A stretch of 64,000 bases of DNA from Paracoccaceae bacterium Fryx2 (lineage in GTDB: Bacteria; Pseudomonadota; Alphaproteobacteria; Rhodobacterales; Rhodobacteraceae), in NCBI GenBank assembly GCA_032334235.1, contig JAVSGI010000005.1, positions 1,178,001-1,242,000 on the forward strand, given 5' to 3'. Shown piece after piece: positions 57,106 to 64,000 of this stretch (position 1 is the stretch's first letter; each line of letters starts with the position of its first letter). A program made the position numbers and the translations under genes. The notes under the pieces were generated by a model. The model worked only from the letters and a program-made list of their open reading frames with translations. It had not been told where the DNA came from and did not search any database.

Positions 57106-58280
57106 TCCTCCTCCGCGATCCTCGGCAGGCCCAACAGCGCCCGCTTCTCGGCCACGGTCAGAAACTCCGCCGCGCCCACCCGCGCCCATTGCTGGTCACG
57201 CTCGGCCGCCAGTGCCGGCACCTGGTCCAGATCGGCGCGCAGCTCCACCGCCTCGCCGCTGAACCCCGACAGCCAGTGCGACACCGCCGCCGAAACCTTC
57301 GCCACCAGCGGCAGCACCGTCAGGCGGTAGAACGCCCGGTTCGCCTCCTGATAGTTGGCATAGGTGGCGTCGCCCGGTATCCCCATCAGCATCGGCGGCA
57401 CACCGAAGGCGATGGCAATCTCGCGCGCCGCCGCTTCCTTGGTCTTCTGGAACTCCATGTCCGACGGGCTGAACCCCATCGGCTTCCAGTCCAGCCCGCC
57501 CTCCAGCAGCATCGGCCGCCCGGCATTGCGCGCGCCCTGATGATGCGCCTCCATTTCCGAGATCAAACGGTCATACTGGTCGTTGCTCAGTGCCGACTGC
57601 CCGTCCGCACCCTTGTAGACAATCGCCCCGCTCGGCCGTGCCGCGTTGTCCAGCAGCGCCTTCGACCAGCGCGCCGCCGCCACATGCACATCCACCGCCA
57701 CCGCCGCCGCCTGCATCGGCGAAAAGCCGTAGTGGTCATCCTGCGGGTGGAAGGTCTTGATATGGCAGATCGGCGCCACGCCCAGCGTCATGTCGAAGCG
57801 GTGCTTCCGGCTGCCCACCGTATAGTCATAGGCCACCGGCCAGCCATCCGCCCCCGGCACCAGCGCCATCCGGTCCGACCGCAGCACATGCACCTCGCCC
57901 GGCAGGCGCGATGCGCCCGGCACCGCCTCCAGATAGGCATTCCCCGACAGCAGCAACTGCCCGTAGACCGCCTCGAACAGCTCCGCCCGGCCCTGCGCCG
58001 GATTGGGCCGCCGCACCAGGTCCAGCACCGGATGCGTCTCGTAGCGCCGGTCGCAATCCTGCAACACCAGCGGCAGCGCCGCCGCCGCCTCGGCAATCAG
58101 CTTCACCGCACGAAAGCCGATCGGGTTGCCCAGAAACCCGGTCCTGGTCAGCGACACCGTGTCTCGCGGGCTCCACGCCACCCTGCCGGACCCCCCGGCA
58201 TAGGCCACCACCGGCCCCGTCGCCGATGCCTTCTGTTCCGGCACCACCGTCTCGGCACGCCGCAGGAAATCGAAAACCAT
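57102..58280 (-). CDS. GTA orfg3: portal protein
   Basis: 392 residues from ATG 58280 (AAGGAG 8 bases upstream; product MVFDFLRRAETVVPEQKAS). HK97-type portal: NPIGFRAVKLIAEAAAALPLVL, the GFSPMQAAAVAVDVHVAAARW helix, and REIAIAFGVPPMLMGIPGDATYANYQEANRAFYRLTV, the portal signature. A ring at the capsid vertex through which DNA is packaged. The REP-like palindrome at 58370-58452 lies between orfg2 and this gene. Confidence 0.94.
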   Translation of the reverse strand: MVFDFLRRAETVVPEQKASATGPVVAYAGGSGRVAWSPRDTVSLTRTGFLGNPIGFRAVKLIAEAAAALPLVLQDCDRRYETHPVLDLVRRPNPAQGRAELFEAVYGQLLLSGNAYLEAVPGASRLPGEVHVLRSDRMALVPGADGWPVAYDYTVGSRKHRFDMTLGVAPICHIKTFHPQDDHYGFSPMQAAAVAVDVHVAAARWSKALLDNAARPSGAIVYKGADGQSALSNDQYDRLISEMEAHHQGARNAGRPMLLEGGLDWKPMGFSPSDMEFQKTKEAAAREIAIAFGVPPMLMGIPGDATYANYQEANRAFYRLTVLPLVAKVSAAVSHWLSGFSGEAVELRADLDQVPALAAERDQQWARVGAAEFLTVAEKRALLGLPRIAEEE

Positions 58281-58369
58281 GTCAGGCAACTCCTTTGCGT
58301 CAGGCCGCACGGGCCAGGGCCTCGGCCCGAAGGCCGCAACCGATGTTTCCAATTCTGAAAGAACGGGCT

Positions 58370-58452
58370 TTCATCTTGGCGCAAATATCCCCGCCGGAGG
58401 CTCCGCCGCCGGGGGCGGACGCTCCGCGGGGGATATTTAATCCAAGATGAAA
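58370..58452. repeat. REP-like palindrome between GTA orfg2 and orfg3
   Basis: Outer arms TTTCATCTTGG and CCAAGATGAAA and inner arms AAATATCCCCGCCGG and CCGCGGGGGATATTT make a long imperfect hairpin of the same family as those after eno and tyrS. Its left arm overlaps no gene, and it occupies nearly the whole 173-base gap between the orfg2 stop and the orfg3 start. Confidence 0.85.
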
Positions 58453-58453
58453 C

Positions 58454-59797
58454 TCACAGCGTCCGGATGCCCGGCCTGCGCCAGGTCTGCGCGGGCTCGA
58501 TCATCAGATCATGCAGCGCCCAGACCAGCGCATCAACCCGGTCGGGGCTGCCGCGCCCCTGATAGCCCTGAACCGTCATGCGGCACATCTGGTCTTCCAG
58601 CCGCCCCAGCCCGCGCAGATGCAACACCCGGCCCTGCTCATACAGCGCCGCCACCGGTTCCGCCCGCGCCGCCTTCCCCTTCGAGGCCCGCACCGCGCGA
58701 AACGGCACCAGCGGGTCGATCTGCCGGATCACGCTTTCCACCAGATCGCCGCCCTGGTTGACCTCGGCCACCAGCCGGTCGGCGCCGTGCCGGTCCATTG
58801 CCGCCAGCGCCGCCCGCGCCCAGGCGTCGGGCGAGGCCGCCGACACCGAGGCATCCTCCAGCACCACCGCGCGCCAGTCCTGCGGCGGCCCGTCGGTGAT
58901 GGCCCCCACCACCACGATGCCGCATTCATCCGACCCGCCATGCCCGGTCACCGGCGGATCGACCGCCACCACCACCCGGCCCAGCTTCGGCGCGCGCTCC
59001 AGCCGGCCCGCCTCAAGCCGCGCCGTGGTCCACAGCGCGCCCTCCGCGTCCTCAAGCAGCATCCCGTCCAGTTCCTGCCGCCCCAGCCGCGTGCCCTCAT
59101 ACCGGGTCCGCACCTCCTCCAGGAACGAGGCCGCCAGATACGCCCGGTTCGCCTCGGTCGGGGAATGGGTCAGCACGGTCGAGGGGTTGTTCAGGATGGA
59201 CTTCAGCACCGCCACATTGCGCGGCGTGGTGGTGACCACCTGCCGCGGATGCTGCCCCAGCCGCAGCGCGAACTGCAACTGGTCCCAGGTTTCCTCAGCC
59301 TTCTTCCACTTCGCCAACTCGTCCACCCAGGCCGCATCGAACTGCGGCCCGCGGAGCGAATCCGGCTCATGCGCCGAAAACACCTGCGCCACCGCGCCAT
59401 TCGGCCACACCAGCCGCCTGCGCCCCGCCTCCCAATCCGGGCGGCGGTCGGGGGGCGAACAGGCGAGGATGCCGGAGTCGCCGAACACCATCACTTCGCG
59501 CACCTGGTCGATGGTTTCCCCCACCAGCGCCACGCGTCTGCCCCGCCCGGGGTCCAGTGGCCCCGCACCTTCCACTTCGGCGCGCACCCACTCGGCCCCG
59601 GCGCGGGTCTTGCCCGCCCCGCGCCCCCCCATGATCACCCAGGTCTTCCAGGCGCCATCCGGGGGCAACTGATGCGGCAGCGCCCAGAACTCGAACATCC
59701 AGGGCAGCGCCAGCAGACTTGCATCGCTCAAGCCCCCCAGGAACTCATCCACCACCTCCGGCGTCACGGAGGCAAGCCAGGCGGCGCCCGATCTCAT
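58454..59797 (-). CDS. GTA orfg2: terminase large subunit
   Basis: About 447 residues from ATG 59797 (MRSGAAWLASVTPEVVDEFL), overlapping orfg1 by about 50 bases. ATPase: Walker A MGGRGAGKTRAGAEW near residue 57, Walker B-like FDAAWVDELAKWKKAEETW. RNase H-like nuclease: VVVAVDPPVTGHGGSDECG and the acidic GADRLVAEVNQGGDLV and SPDRVDALVWALHDL. It packages host DNA into GTA heads. An upstream in-frame ATG at 59866 is less likely. Confidence 0.95.
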   Translation of the reverse strand: MRSGAAWLASVTPEVVDEFLGGLSDASLLALPWMFEFWALPHQLPPDGAWKTWVIMGGRGAGKTRAGAEWVRAEVEGAGPLDPGRGRRVALVGETIDQVREVMVFGDSGILACSPPDRRPDWEAGRRRLVWPNGAVAQVFSAHEPDSLRGPQFDAAWVDELAKWKKAEETWDQLQFALRLGQHPRQVVTTTPRNVAVLKSILNNPSTVLTHSPTEANRAYLAASFLEEVRTRYEGTRLGRQELDGMLLEDAEGALWTTARLEAGRLERAPKLGRVVVAVDPPVTGHGGSDECGIVVVGAITDGPPQDWRAVVLEDASVSAASPDAWARAALAAMDRHGADRLVAEVNQGGDLVESVIRQIDPLVPFRAVRASKGKAARAEPVAALYEQGRVLHLRGLGRLEDQMCRMTVQGYQGRGSPDRVDALVWALHDLMIEPAQTWRRPGIRTL

Positions 59798-60071
59798 CCC
59801 GCGCGGCGTCGAAATCGAGCGCGGTATCGTGGACGACCCCGGCAACCTGCTTGCGGAGTTTGTCAACTCTTGTCCTTTCGTCCATGACCATCTGGAACGC
59901 GTCCCGCAGATCGCGGACCGCCTGCTTCGCCGCCTTCACCTCGCCGGTCTCGCCATCGCGAACCTTGCGGACCGCGACCACCAGTTCCTGCGCGATCTCG
60001 CGATAGAGCTCTTCCGTTGCCGAAAGCAGATCGTTCGGCGTTCCTTCTCCGGCGGAGAAAATCATTGTCAT
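59745..60071 (-). CDS. GTA orfg1: terminase small subunit
   Basis: 108 residues at most (start 60071, or ATG 60065 giving MIFSAGEGTPNDLLSATEEL). Helical with a central coiled coil (AAKQAVRDLRDAFQMVMDERTRVDKLRKQVAGVV). It corresponds to the RcGTA gp1 small terminase, which lacks specific pac recognition, consistent with packaging of random DNA. First gene of the GTA operon, about 95 bases downstream of its promoter. Confidence 0.88.
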   Translation of the reverse strand: MTMIFSAGEGTPNDLLSATEELYREIAQELVVAVRKVRDGETGEVKAAKQAVRDLRDAFQMVMDERTRVDKLRKQVAGVVHDTALDFDAARDEIGRRLACLRDAGGGG

Positions 60072-60114
60072 CTAGCTGCGCCCGCCTCTCATGCCTGTCC
60101 GCACGAGCGAAATG

Positions 60115-60147
60115 AAAAAGCGGCGCCGGGTGTCACCCCGTGCCGCT
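60115..60147 (-). promoter_or_regulatory. terminator-like hairpin in the GTA leader
   Basis: On the minus-strand transcript, AGCGGC (60147-60142) pairs with GCCGCT (60124-60119), enclosing a GGGT/ACCC stem and followed by UUUUU. It lies about 20-50 bases after the expected start site and before orfg1, the position of a transcription attenuator. Whether it terminates in vivo is unknown. Confidence 0.65.
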
Positions 60148-60173
60148 CGCCCACTTCTTCTAGCATGCCCGAA

Positions 60174-60202
60174 GGTATACCTTGGACCGTTCGCAAAGTC
60201 AA
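60174..60202 (-). promoter_or_regulatory. sigma70-like promoter of the GTA operon
   Basis: On the minus strand, TTGACT (60202-60197) and TATACC (60179-60174) are separated by exactly 17 bases. Both hexamers are close to consensus. The start site would be near 60167, giving a leader of about 95 bases. In R. capsulatus the GTA promoter is directly activated by GafA; the binding site cannot be read here with confidence. Confidence 0.75.
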
Positions 60203-60260
60203 GCCGAAAATCCAACAGGATCAGGGGGTTGACCGAACGCCCGGTTAAGGCTTCGCTAAC

Positions 60261-61439
60261 CTAGTTCCCCTGCACCCCGCCCGCATCCTCGACACCCTGC
60301 TGCGCCTCGATCGCCCGCCAGCGCGCGACGTTCTCGTTATGCTCGGCAAGGGTCCTGGCAAAGGCGTGGCCGCCCGACCCGTCGGCCACGAAGAACAGGA
60401 ACTCCGTCGTGTCGGGGTTCAGCGCCGCCTCGATGCTCAGCCGGCCGGGGTTGGCAATCGGCGTCGGCGGCAGGCCGTTGATCACATAGGTGTTGTAAGG
60501 GGTTGCGCGGCGCAACTCGCTTTGCCGCAGGCCACGCCCCAGCACGCCCTCGCCCTTGGTTATGCCATAGATCACCGTCGGGTCTGTCTGCAGCCGCATC
60601 CCCTGCGCCAGCCGGTTGATGAACACGCTGGCCACCTGCCGCCGTTCACCGGGCACCCCGGTTTCCTTCTCGATGATCGAGGCCATCACCAGCGCCTCGG
60701 CCGGGGTGTCATAAGGCAACCCCTCGGCCCGCGCGGCCCAGAGGTCGGCCAGCACCCGGTCCTGCCGCGCGCCCATCTCGGCCAGCAGCGCCGCCCGGTC
60801 CGACCCGCGCACCACGTCATAGCTGTCGGGGGCCAGCGAGCCTTCCGCTGGCACCGCCGCGATGGTTCCCGACAGGAACTCGGCCCGCTTCAGGCTTTCC
60901 ACCACCTGCCAGCTTGTTACCCCTTCGGCCAGCGTCACCCGCCAGCGCATGTCGACATCCTGCGCCGCATCGACATAGGCCGCAGGCGCCGCCTCGGCCG
61001 CCGGGTCGAACTTCGCCACCTCGACATAGCGGTTGGTCGCGGGGTCCAGTTCGCGCAGCACCACGTCCGACACCGCCACCCCGATGCGAAAGTTGACCTC
61101 GCGCCCGCAGGTGCTCTGTCCGCCCGCCGTCAGGATGTCGAGAATCTCCGCCATCGAGGCCCCCGGCGGCACGAGGTAGCTGCCGAACTTCAGCCCCGTC
61201 GCCCTGTCGGAGTAATCCGCCCCGATCCGGAAGATCCGCGCATCCGTCACCACGCCCTGCGCCTCCAGCGACCGCGACACCGCACTCAGCGACGCGCCCC
61301 GGTCCACCCTGACACAAACCGCCTCGGCCAGCGGCCCCGGACCGCTGAATTCCTCGCGCCCCCAGGCGAGAATCCCCGCCGCCACGACCAGCAGCACGAT
61401 GAACAGTGTCAGCGCGTTCGAGGCGACGGATTTCCACAT
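60261..61439 (-). CDS. mltG: endolytic murein transglycosylase MltG
   Basis: 392 residues. One N-terminal membrane anchor (LTLFIVLLVVAAGILAW, about residues 10-27), then a LysM-like/YceG domain (CVRVDRGASLSAVSRSLEAQGVV) and the catalytic region with glutamate in ALVMASIIEKETGVPGERRQVASVFINRL and TDPTVIYGI...YNTYVINGLPPTPIANPG. It cleaves nascent glycan strands in the periplasm. Start codon shares one base with the fabF stop (TGATG), so it is coupled to fabF. The GTA promoter begins just beyond its stop codon. Confidence 0.95.
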   Translation of the reverse strand: MWKSVASNALTLFIVLLVVAAGILAWGREEFSGPGPLAEAVCVRVDRGASLSAVSRSLEAQGVVTDARIFRIGADYSDRATGLKFGSYLVPPGASMAEILDILTAGGQSTCGREVNFRIGVAVSDVVLRELDPATNRYVEVAKFDPAAEAAPAAYVDAAQDVDMRWRVTLAEGVTSWQVVESLKRAEFLSGTIAAVPAEGSLAPDSYDVVRGSDRAALLAEMGARQDRVLADLWAARAEGLPYDTPAEALVMASIIEKETGVPGERRQVASVFINRLAQGMRLQTDPTVIYGITKGEGVLGRGLRQSELRRATPYNTYVINGLPPTPIANPGRLSIEAALNPDTTEFLFFVADGSGGHAFARTLAEHNENVARWRAIEAQQGVEDAGGVQGN

Positions 61440-62701
61440 CAGCTTGGTCCCTTGCCGATCACCAGCGACGCATTGGTGCCGCCGAACCCGAAGGAATTCG
61501 ACAGCGCCACGTTGATGGCCCGGTGCCGCGCCGCGTTCGGCGCCAGGTCCAGCGCCGAATTCACCGCCGGATTGTCCAGATTGAGCGTCGGCGGCGCGAT
61601 CTGGTCGCGCAGCGCCAGAATGCAGAAGATCGCCTCCACCGCCCCCGCCGCCCCCAGCAGGTGCCCGATGGAGGATTTGGTCGAAGACATCGTCGCCTTC
61701 GCCGCCGCATCGCCCATCAGCCGTTCCACTGCGGCAAGCTCGATGGTGTCGGCCATGGTCGAGGTGCCATGCGCGTTGATGTAATCGATCCGGTCGGGGG
61801 CAAGACCAGCCCGGCTCAGCGCCATGGCCATCGACCGGAAGGCCCCGTTGCCATCCTCGGCCGGTGCCGTGATGTGATAGGCATCGCCCGACATGCCGTA
61901 GCCCAGAATCTCTGCATAGATGTTCGCGCCGCGCGCCTTGGCGTGTTCGTATTCCTCCAGCATCACGACGCCGGCGCCTTCGCCCATCACGAAACCGTCA
62001 CGCTCGGCGTCATAGGGCCTGCTCGCCCGCTTCGGATCAGCGGCCCACTTCGTTGAAAGCGCCTTGCAGGCGTTGAACCCGGCAATGCCGATTTCCGAGA
62101 TCGGGCTTTCCGCCCCGCCCGCCAGCATCACCTCGGCATCGCCCCACTGGATCAGCCGCGCCGCGTCGCCAATGGCATGTGCGCCGGTCGAACAGGCGGT
62201 GACGACCGAATGGTTCGGCCCCTTGAACCCGAACCGGATCGAGACCTGCCCCGAGATCAGGTTGATCAGCGACCCCGGAATGAAGAACGGCGAGACCCGC
62301 TTCGGCCCGCGTTCCTTGATCAGCACCGCCGTCTCGGCAATGGTCGAAAGCCCGCCGATGCCCGACCCGATCATCACGCCGGTGCGCTCGCGGTCATGCT
62401 CGGTCCTGGGCTCCCAGCCCGAGTCCCGCACCGCCTGCACCGCCGCCGTCATGCCGTAAAGGATGAAGTCATCGACCTTGCGCCGGTCCTTCGCCTCCAT
62501 CCAGTGATCGGCATTGAAGGTGCCGTCGCTGCCGTCGCCCAGCGGAACCTCGCAGGCATATTGCGTCACCACGTTCGACGGATCGAACCGCGTGATCGGA
62601 CCGGCCCCCGATTGCCCCGCGATCAGCCGCGCCCAGGTTTCCTCGACTCCGCAAGCCAGCGGCGTGACCATTCCCAGACCCGTGACCACCACTCGACGCA
62701 T
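61439..62701 (-). CDS. fabF: beta-ketoacyl-ACP synthase II
   Basis: 420 residues from ATG 62701 (GAGGGG upstream; product MRRVVVTGLGMVTPLACG). Thiolase-fold condensing enzyme with catalytic cysteine in VVTACSTGAHAIGDAA, histidines in YINAHGTSTMADTIE and SSIGHLLGAAGAVEA, and GFGGTNASLV at the end. It elongates fatty acids and is responsible for temperature-adaptive cis-vaccenate formation in other bacteria. Unusually, no acpP gene precedes it; the region upstream is non-coding. Confidence 0.96.
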   Translation of the reverse strand: MRRVVVTGLGMVTPLACGVEETWARLIAGQSGAGPITRFDPSNVVTQYACEVPLGDGSDGTFNADHWMEAKDRRKVDDFILYGMTAAVQAVRDSGWEPRTEHDRERTGVMIGSGIGGLSTIAETAVLIKERGPKRVSPFFIPGSLINLISGQVSIRFGFKGPNHSVVTACSTGAHAIGDAARLIQWGDAEVMLAGGAESPISEIGIAGFNACKALSTKWAADPKRASRPYDAERDGFVMGEGAGVVMLEEYEHAKARGANIYAEILGYGMSGDAYHITAPAEDGNGAFRSMAMALSRAGLAPDRIDYINAHGTSTMADTIELAAVERLMGDAAAKATMSSTKSSIGHLLGAAGAVEAIFCILALRDQIAPPTLNLDNPAVNSALDLAPNAARHRAINVALSNSFGFGGTNASLVIGKGPS

Positions 62702-62938
62702 CCGCAATCCCCTCTCGAACACCCCGACCGGGGCCCCCATCGGCAGTGGTGATACACGCCCTCACCCCGCCACGCAACAACCCCCGGCCGGGCTCCGCCA
62801 AGGCCAAGGCCCTGAAACCCCGCAGCAACCGCACCGCGCGGCCGCCGCCCAAGCCGACCCGGCCCGCCGCGCCCATCCCGCACGCCGCCCGAGGCCGACC
62901 CGACCCCCGCCGGACTTTCTCGGGTCATCCGCACCCCG

Positions 62939-63075
62939 CCGCGCCACCAGCCCGATCCCCGGCCAACACCTGCGCCGCCGCCAGCGCACCCCGCCCGTCG
63001 ATGTCGCGCCCCGGCATGAACCCGGCCTCGCCGAACCCGGCGACCCCCGCCTTTTCCGCCACCGGCTCGCCACCG
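62939..63075 (-). pseudogene. decayed tandem duplicate of the 3' end of the arginase-family gene
   Basis: Read on the minus strand this segment gives VAEKAGVAGFGEAGFMPGRD then IDGRGALAAAQVLAG, aligning with VAEKARIAGFDLVEFMPERD then IDGQGALVAAQLLAG at the end of the adjacent gene (63126-64000). Many substitutions are present and the fragment has no start. It lies about 190 bases from its source, same orientation, so an old tandem duplication with decay is the simplest explanation. Confidence 0.75.
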
Positions 63076-63099
63076 CCAAAAGCCGCCCCCCGGGCACCG

Positions 63100-63118
63100 G
63101 AATTTTCGTAGAAAATTC
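63100..63118. terminator. AT-rich hairpin after the arginase-family gene
   Basis: GAATTTTC (63100-63107) and GAAAATTC (63111-63118) are perfectly complementary around GTA, seven bases after the stop codon of the minus-strand gene. The T-run in each arm could help terminate transcription in either direction, though the stem has little GC. Confidence 0.5.
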
Positions 63119-63125
63119 GCGCCCC

Positions 63126-64000
63126 TCAGCCCTGCCGCGCCACCAGCCCCATCACCCCGGCCAGCAGTTGCGCCGCCACCAGCGCCCCCTGCCCGTCGAT
63201 GTCGCGTTCGGGCATGAACTCGACCAGATCGAACCCGGCGATCCGCGCCTTTTCCGCCACCGCTCCGATCAGCTCCATCACCTGCCAGTAGCCCATCCCG
63301 CCCGCCGTCCGCCCGATCACCGCTGGCATCACCGCCGGGTCCAGCGCGTCGCAGTCGAGACAGACGATCACCTCCGACCCTTCGGCAATCAGGTCGACCG
63401 CCCGCCAGATGCCGTGCCGCGCCACCTCGCCTGCGGGCACGAACTGCACCCCCCAGTCCAGCGCATCCGCCAGATCCTGCGGCCGCGCCGACCCGATGCC
63501 GCGCTGGCCCACCTGCACGATCGCCTCGATGTGCCCCATCTCCGAGGCCCGCCGCATGGTCGAAGACAGCCCCAGCCGCTCGCCGCCGACCTCGTCGCGC
63601 CAGTCGATGTGCGCGTCGATCTGCAGCACCGTGAAGCGCCGCCCGCGCGCGCCGAACGCCTCCAGCATCGGAATCGGCACCGAGTCGTCGCCCCCGATCA
63701 GCACCGGCACGCCGTCCCGGTCCAGCACCTGGCTGACGGCGCCGAAGATCCGCGCCCGGTTGCCCGGCGCATCCCCTTCGTCCTGCGGCAGATCGCCCGC
63801 ATCGACGGCCGAGACCCCGCCCGGAAACACCGGCCCGCCCAGATCGAAGTTCACATGGCCCAGATTGGCCGCATAGGCCGCCCCCGCCGCGCGTATCGCC
63901 GCAGGCCCGCCCGCGCAGTAGAACCCGACAGACGGATAAGGCGTGCAGCCAGCCGCCCCGATCAGCGCGATCCGCGATTGCAGCCGCCCCAGATCGCGGC
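63126..64000 (-). CDS. arginase/agmatinase-family ureohydrolase, 5' end outside window
   Basis: The frame is open to the right edge (RDLGRLQSRIALIGAAGCTP...GFYCAGGPAAIRAA...NLGHVNFDLGG), giving 290 visible codons before the stop; the start codon is beyond 64000. Metal-binding motifs of the family: VLIGGDDSVPIP (usually GGDHS), VLQIDAHIDWRDE (DAHxD) and VIVCLDCDALDPAVMP (SxDxDxxDP), and ending FMPERDIDGQGALVAAQLLAG. By family it hydrolyses a guanidino compound (agmatine, arginine or a relative) to urea using two Mn ions. The His-to-Asp change in the first motif means the exact substrate is uncertain. A GTG at 63854 is internal, not the start. Confidence 0.85.
   Translation of the reverse strand, partial: RDLGRLQSRIALIGAAGCTPYPSVGFYCAGGPAAIRAAGAAYAANLGHVNFDLGGPVFPGGVSAVDAGDLPQDEGDAPGNRARIFGAVSQVLDRDGVPVLIGGDDSVPIPMLEAFGARGRRFTVLQIDAHIDWRDEVGGERLGLSSTMRRASEMGHIEAIVQVGQRGIGSARPQDLADALDWGVQFVPAGEVARHGIWRAVDLIAEGSEVIVCLDCDALDPAVMPAVIGRTAGGMGYWQVMELIGAVAEKARIAGFDLVEFMPERDIDGQGALVAAQLLAGVMGLVARQG

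Larger units (their letters stand above)
46130..60202 (-). other. complete gene transfer agent (RcGTA-type) structural cluster
   Basis: Seventeen genes on the minus strand correspond in order to R. capsulatus orfg1, g2, g3, g3.5, g4, g5, g6, g7, g8, g9, g10, g10.1, g11, g12, g13, g14 and g15. All are open and most overlap by one to four bases. There is no integrase, lysis cassette or regulator inside, as expected for a GTA, whose host-lysis and regulatory genes (such as gafA) lie elsewhere. The particle would package random host DNA of a few kb. One sigma70-like promoter precedes orfg1. Confidence 0.93.
62702..63125. other. 424-base non-coding region upstream of fabF
   Basis: No intact gene is seen. 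The usual acyl carrier protein gene is absent. It holds extremely GC-rich sequence (62750-62940) without a plausible start, a decayed copy of the 3' end of the neighbouring arginase-family gene (about 62939-63075) and an AT-rich hairpin at 63100-63118. The fabF promoter must be somewhere within. Confidence 0.55.

Noticed and set aside
46130-60071. Interpretation of the capsid-tail genes as an ordinary prophage
   Set aside because: Gene order matches the RcGTA set exactly and there is no integrase, replication, lysogeny or lysis gene; flanks are fabF-mltG and cysE.

Overview
The window is high-GC alphaproteobacterial DNA, almost certainly from the Rhodobacterales (Rhodobacter/Paracoccus relatives). 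The main evidence is a complete Rhodobacter capsulatus-type gene transfer agent (GTA) cluster lying between fabF-mltG and cysE, a pyruvate dehydrogenase operon whose E1-beta carries its own lipoyl domain, and a repeated intergenic hairpin (AAATATCCCCGCCGG...) typical of this group. No genome-level identification is possible from the window alone.

The left half (about 1-31615) is accessory and rich in insertion sequences. It begins with two divergent RTX (calcium-binding nonapeptide repeat) genes. An IS21-like element (2504-5090) with a one-base frameshift in istA follows, then a glycosyltransferase-like fragment that ends exactly at a second, different IS21-family element (6402-8979). An apparently identical inverted copy of that element lies at 29038-31615, so 20.06 kb is bracketed by inverted repeats. 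Inside this bracket are a 3' piece of a type I restriction gene (hsdR), a RES/Xre-type toxin-antitoxin pair, an IS66 element with a perfect 8-bp target duplication, galE and a NusG/RfaH-like gene (with a duplicated NusG C-terminal fragment beyond galE), an IS30 element, two tandem IS1380 elements, and an exopolysaccharide module (sugar-1-phosphate transferase, outer-membrane export lipoprotein, low-molecular-weight tyrosine phosphatase, tyrosine autokinase with a tyrosine-rich tail, and a methyltransferase). A phage-type DNA methyltransferase remnant and its phage neighbour close the block. The polysaccharide genes would work together in Wzx/Wzy-type capsule or EPS assembly, but the cluster is incomplete here: no flippase, polymerase or intact glycosyltransferase is visible.

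The right half (32270-64000) looks like core chromosome: fur/mur-type regulator, enolase, a DUF985 cupin, anmK, tyrS, two cyclophilins, pgk, class I fructose-bisphosphate aldolase, an FtsB/DivIC-like protein, and pdhA-pdhB-pdhC, so lower glycolysis and its exit to acetyl-CoA are grouped. After a shared bidirectional terminator come cysE and a small conserved gene, then the full GTA set from orfg15 back to orfg1 on the minus strand, read from a sigma70-like promoter at about 60174-60202. A terminator-like hairpin sits between that promoter and orfg1. mltG and fabF follow, then an arginase/agmatinase-family gene that runs off the right edge and has a decayed tandem duplicate of its own 3' end beside it.

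The most notable observations are the inverted 2578-bp IS21 pair bracketing truncated restriction and phage-methylase genes, the terminator-like leader of the GTA operon, a 26-bp perfect palindrome covering the ribosome-binding site of the IS66 tnpA, an in-frame hexanucleotide repeat that sets the number of tyrosines in the Wzc tail, and the duplicated gene ends next to galE and the arginase-family gene. I did not find a clearly new multi-gene system.
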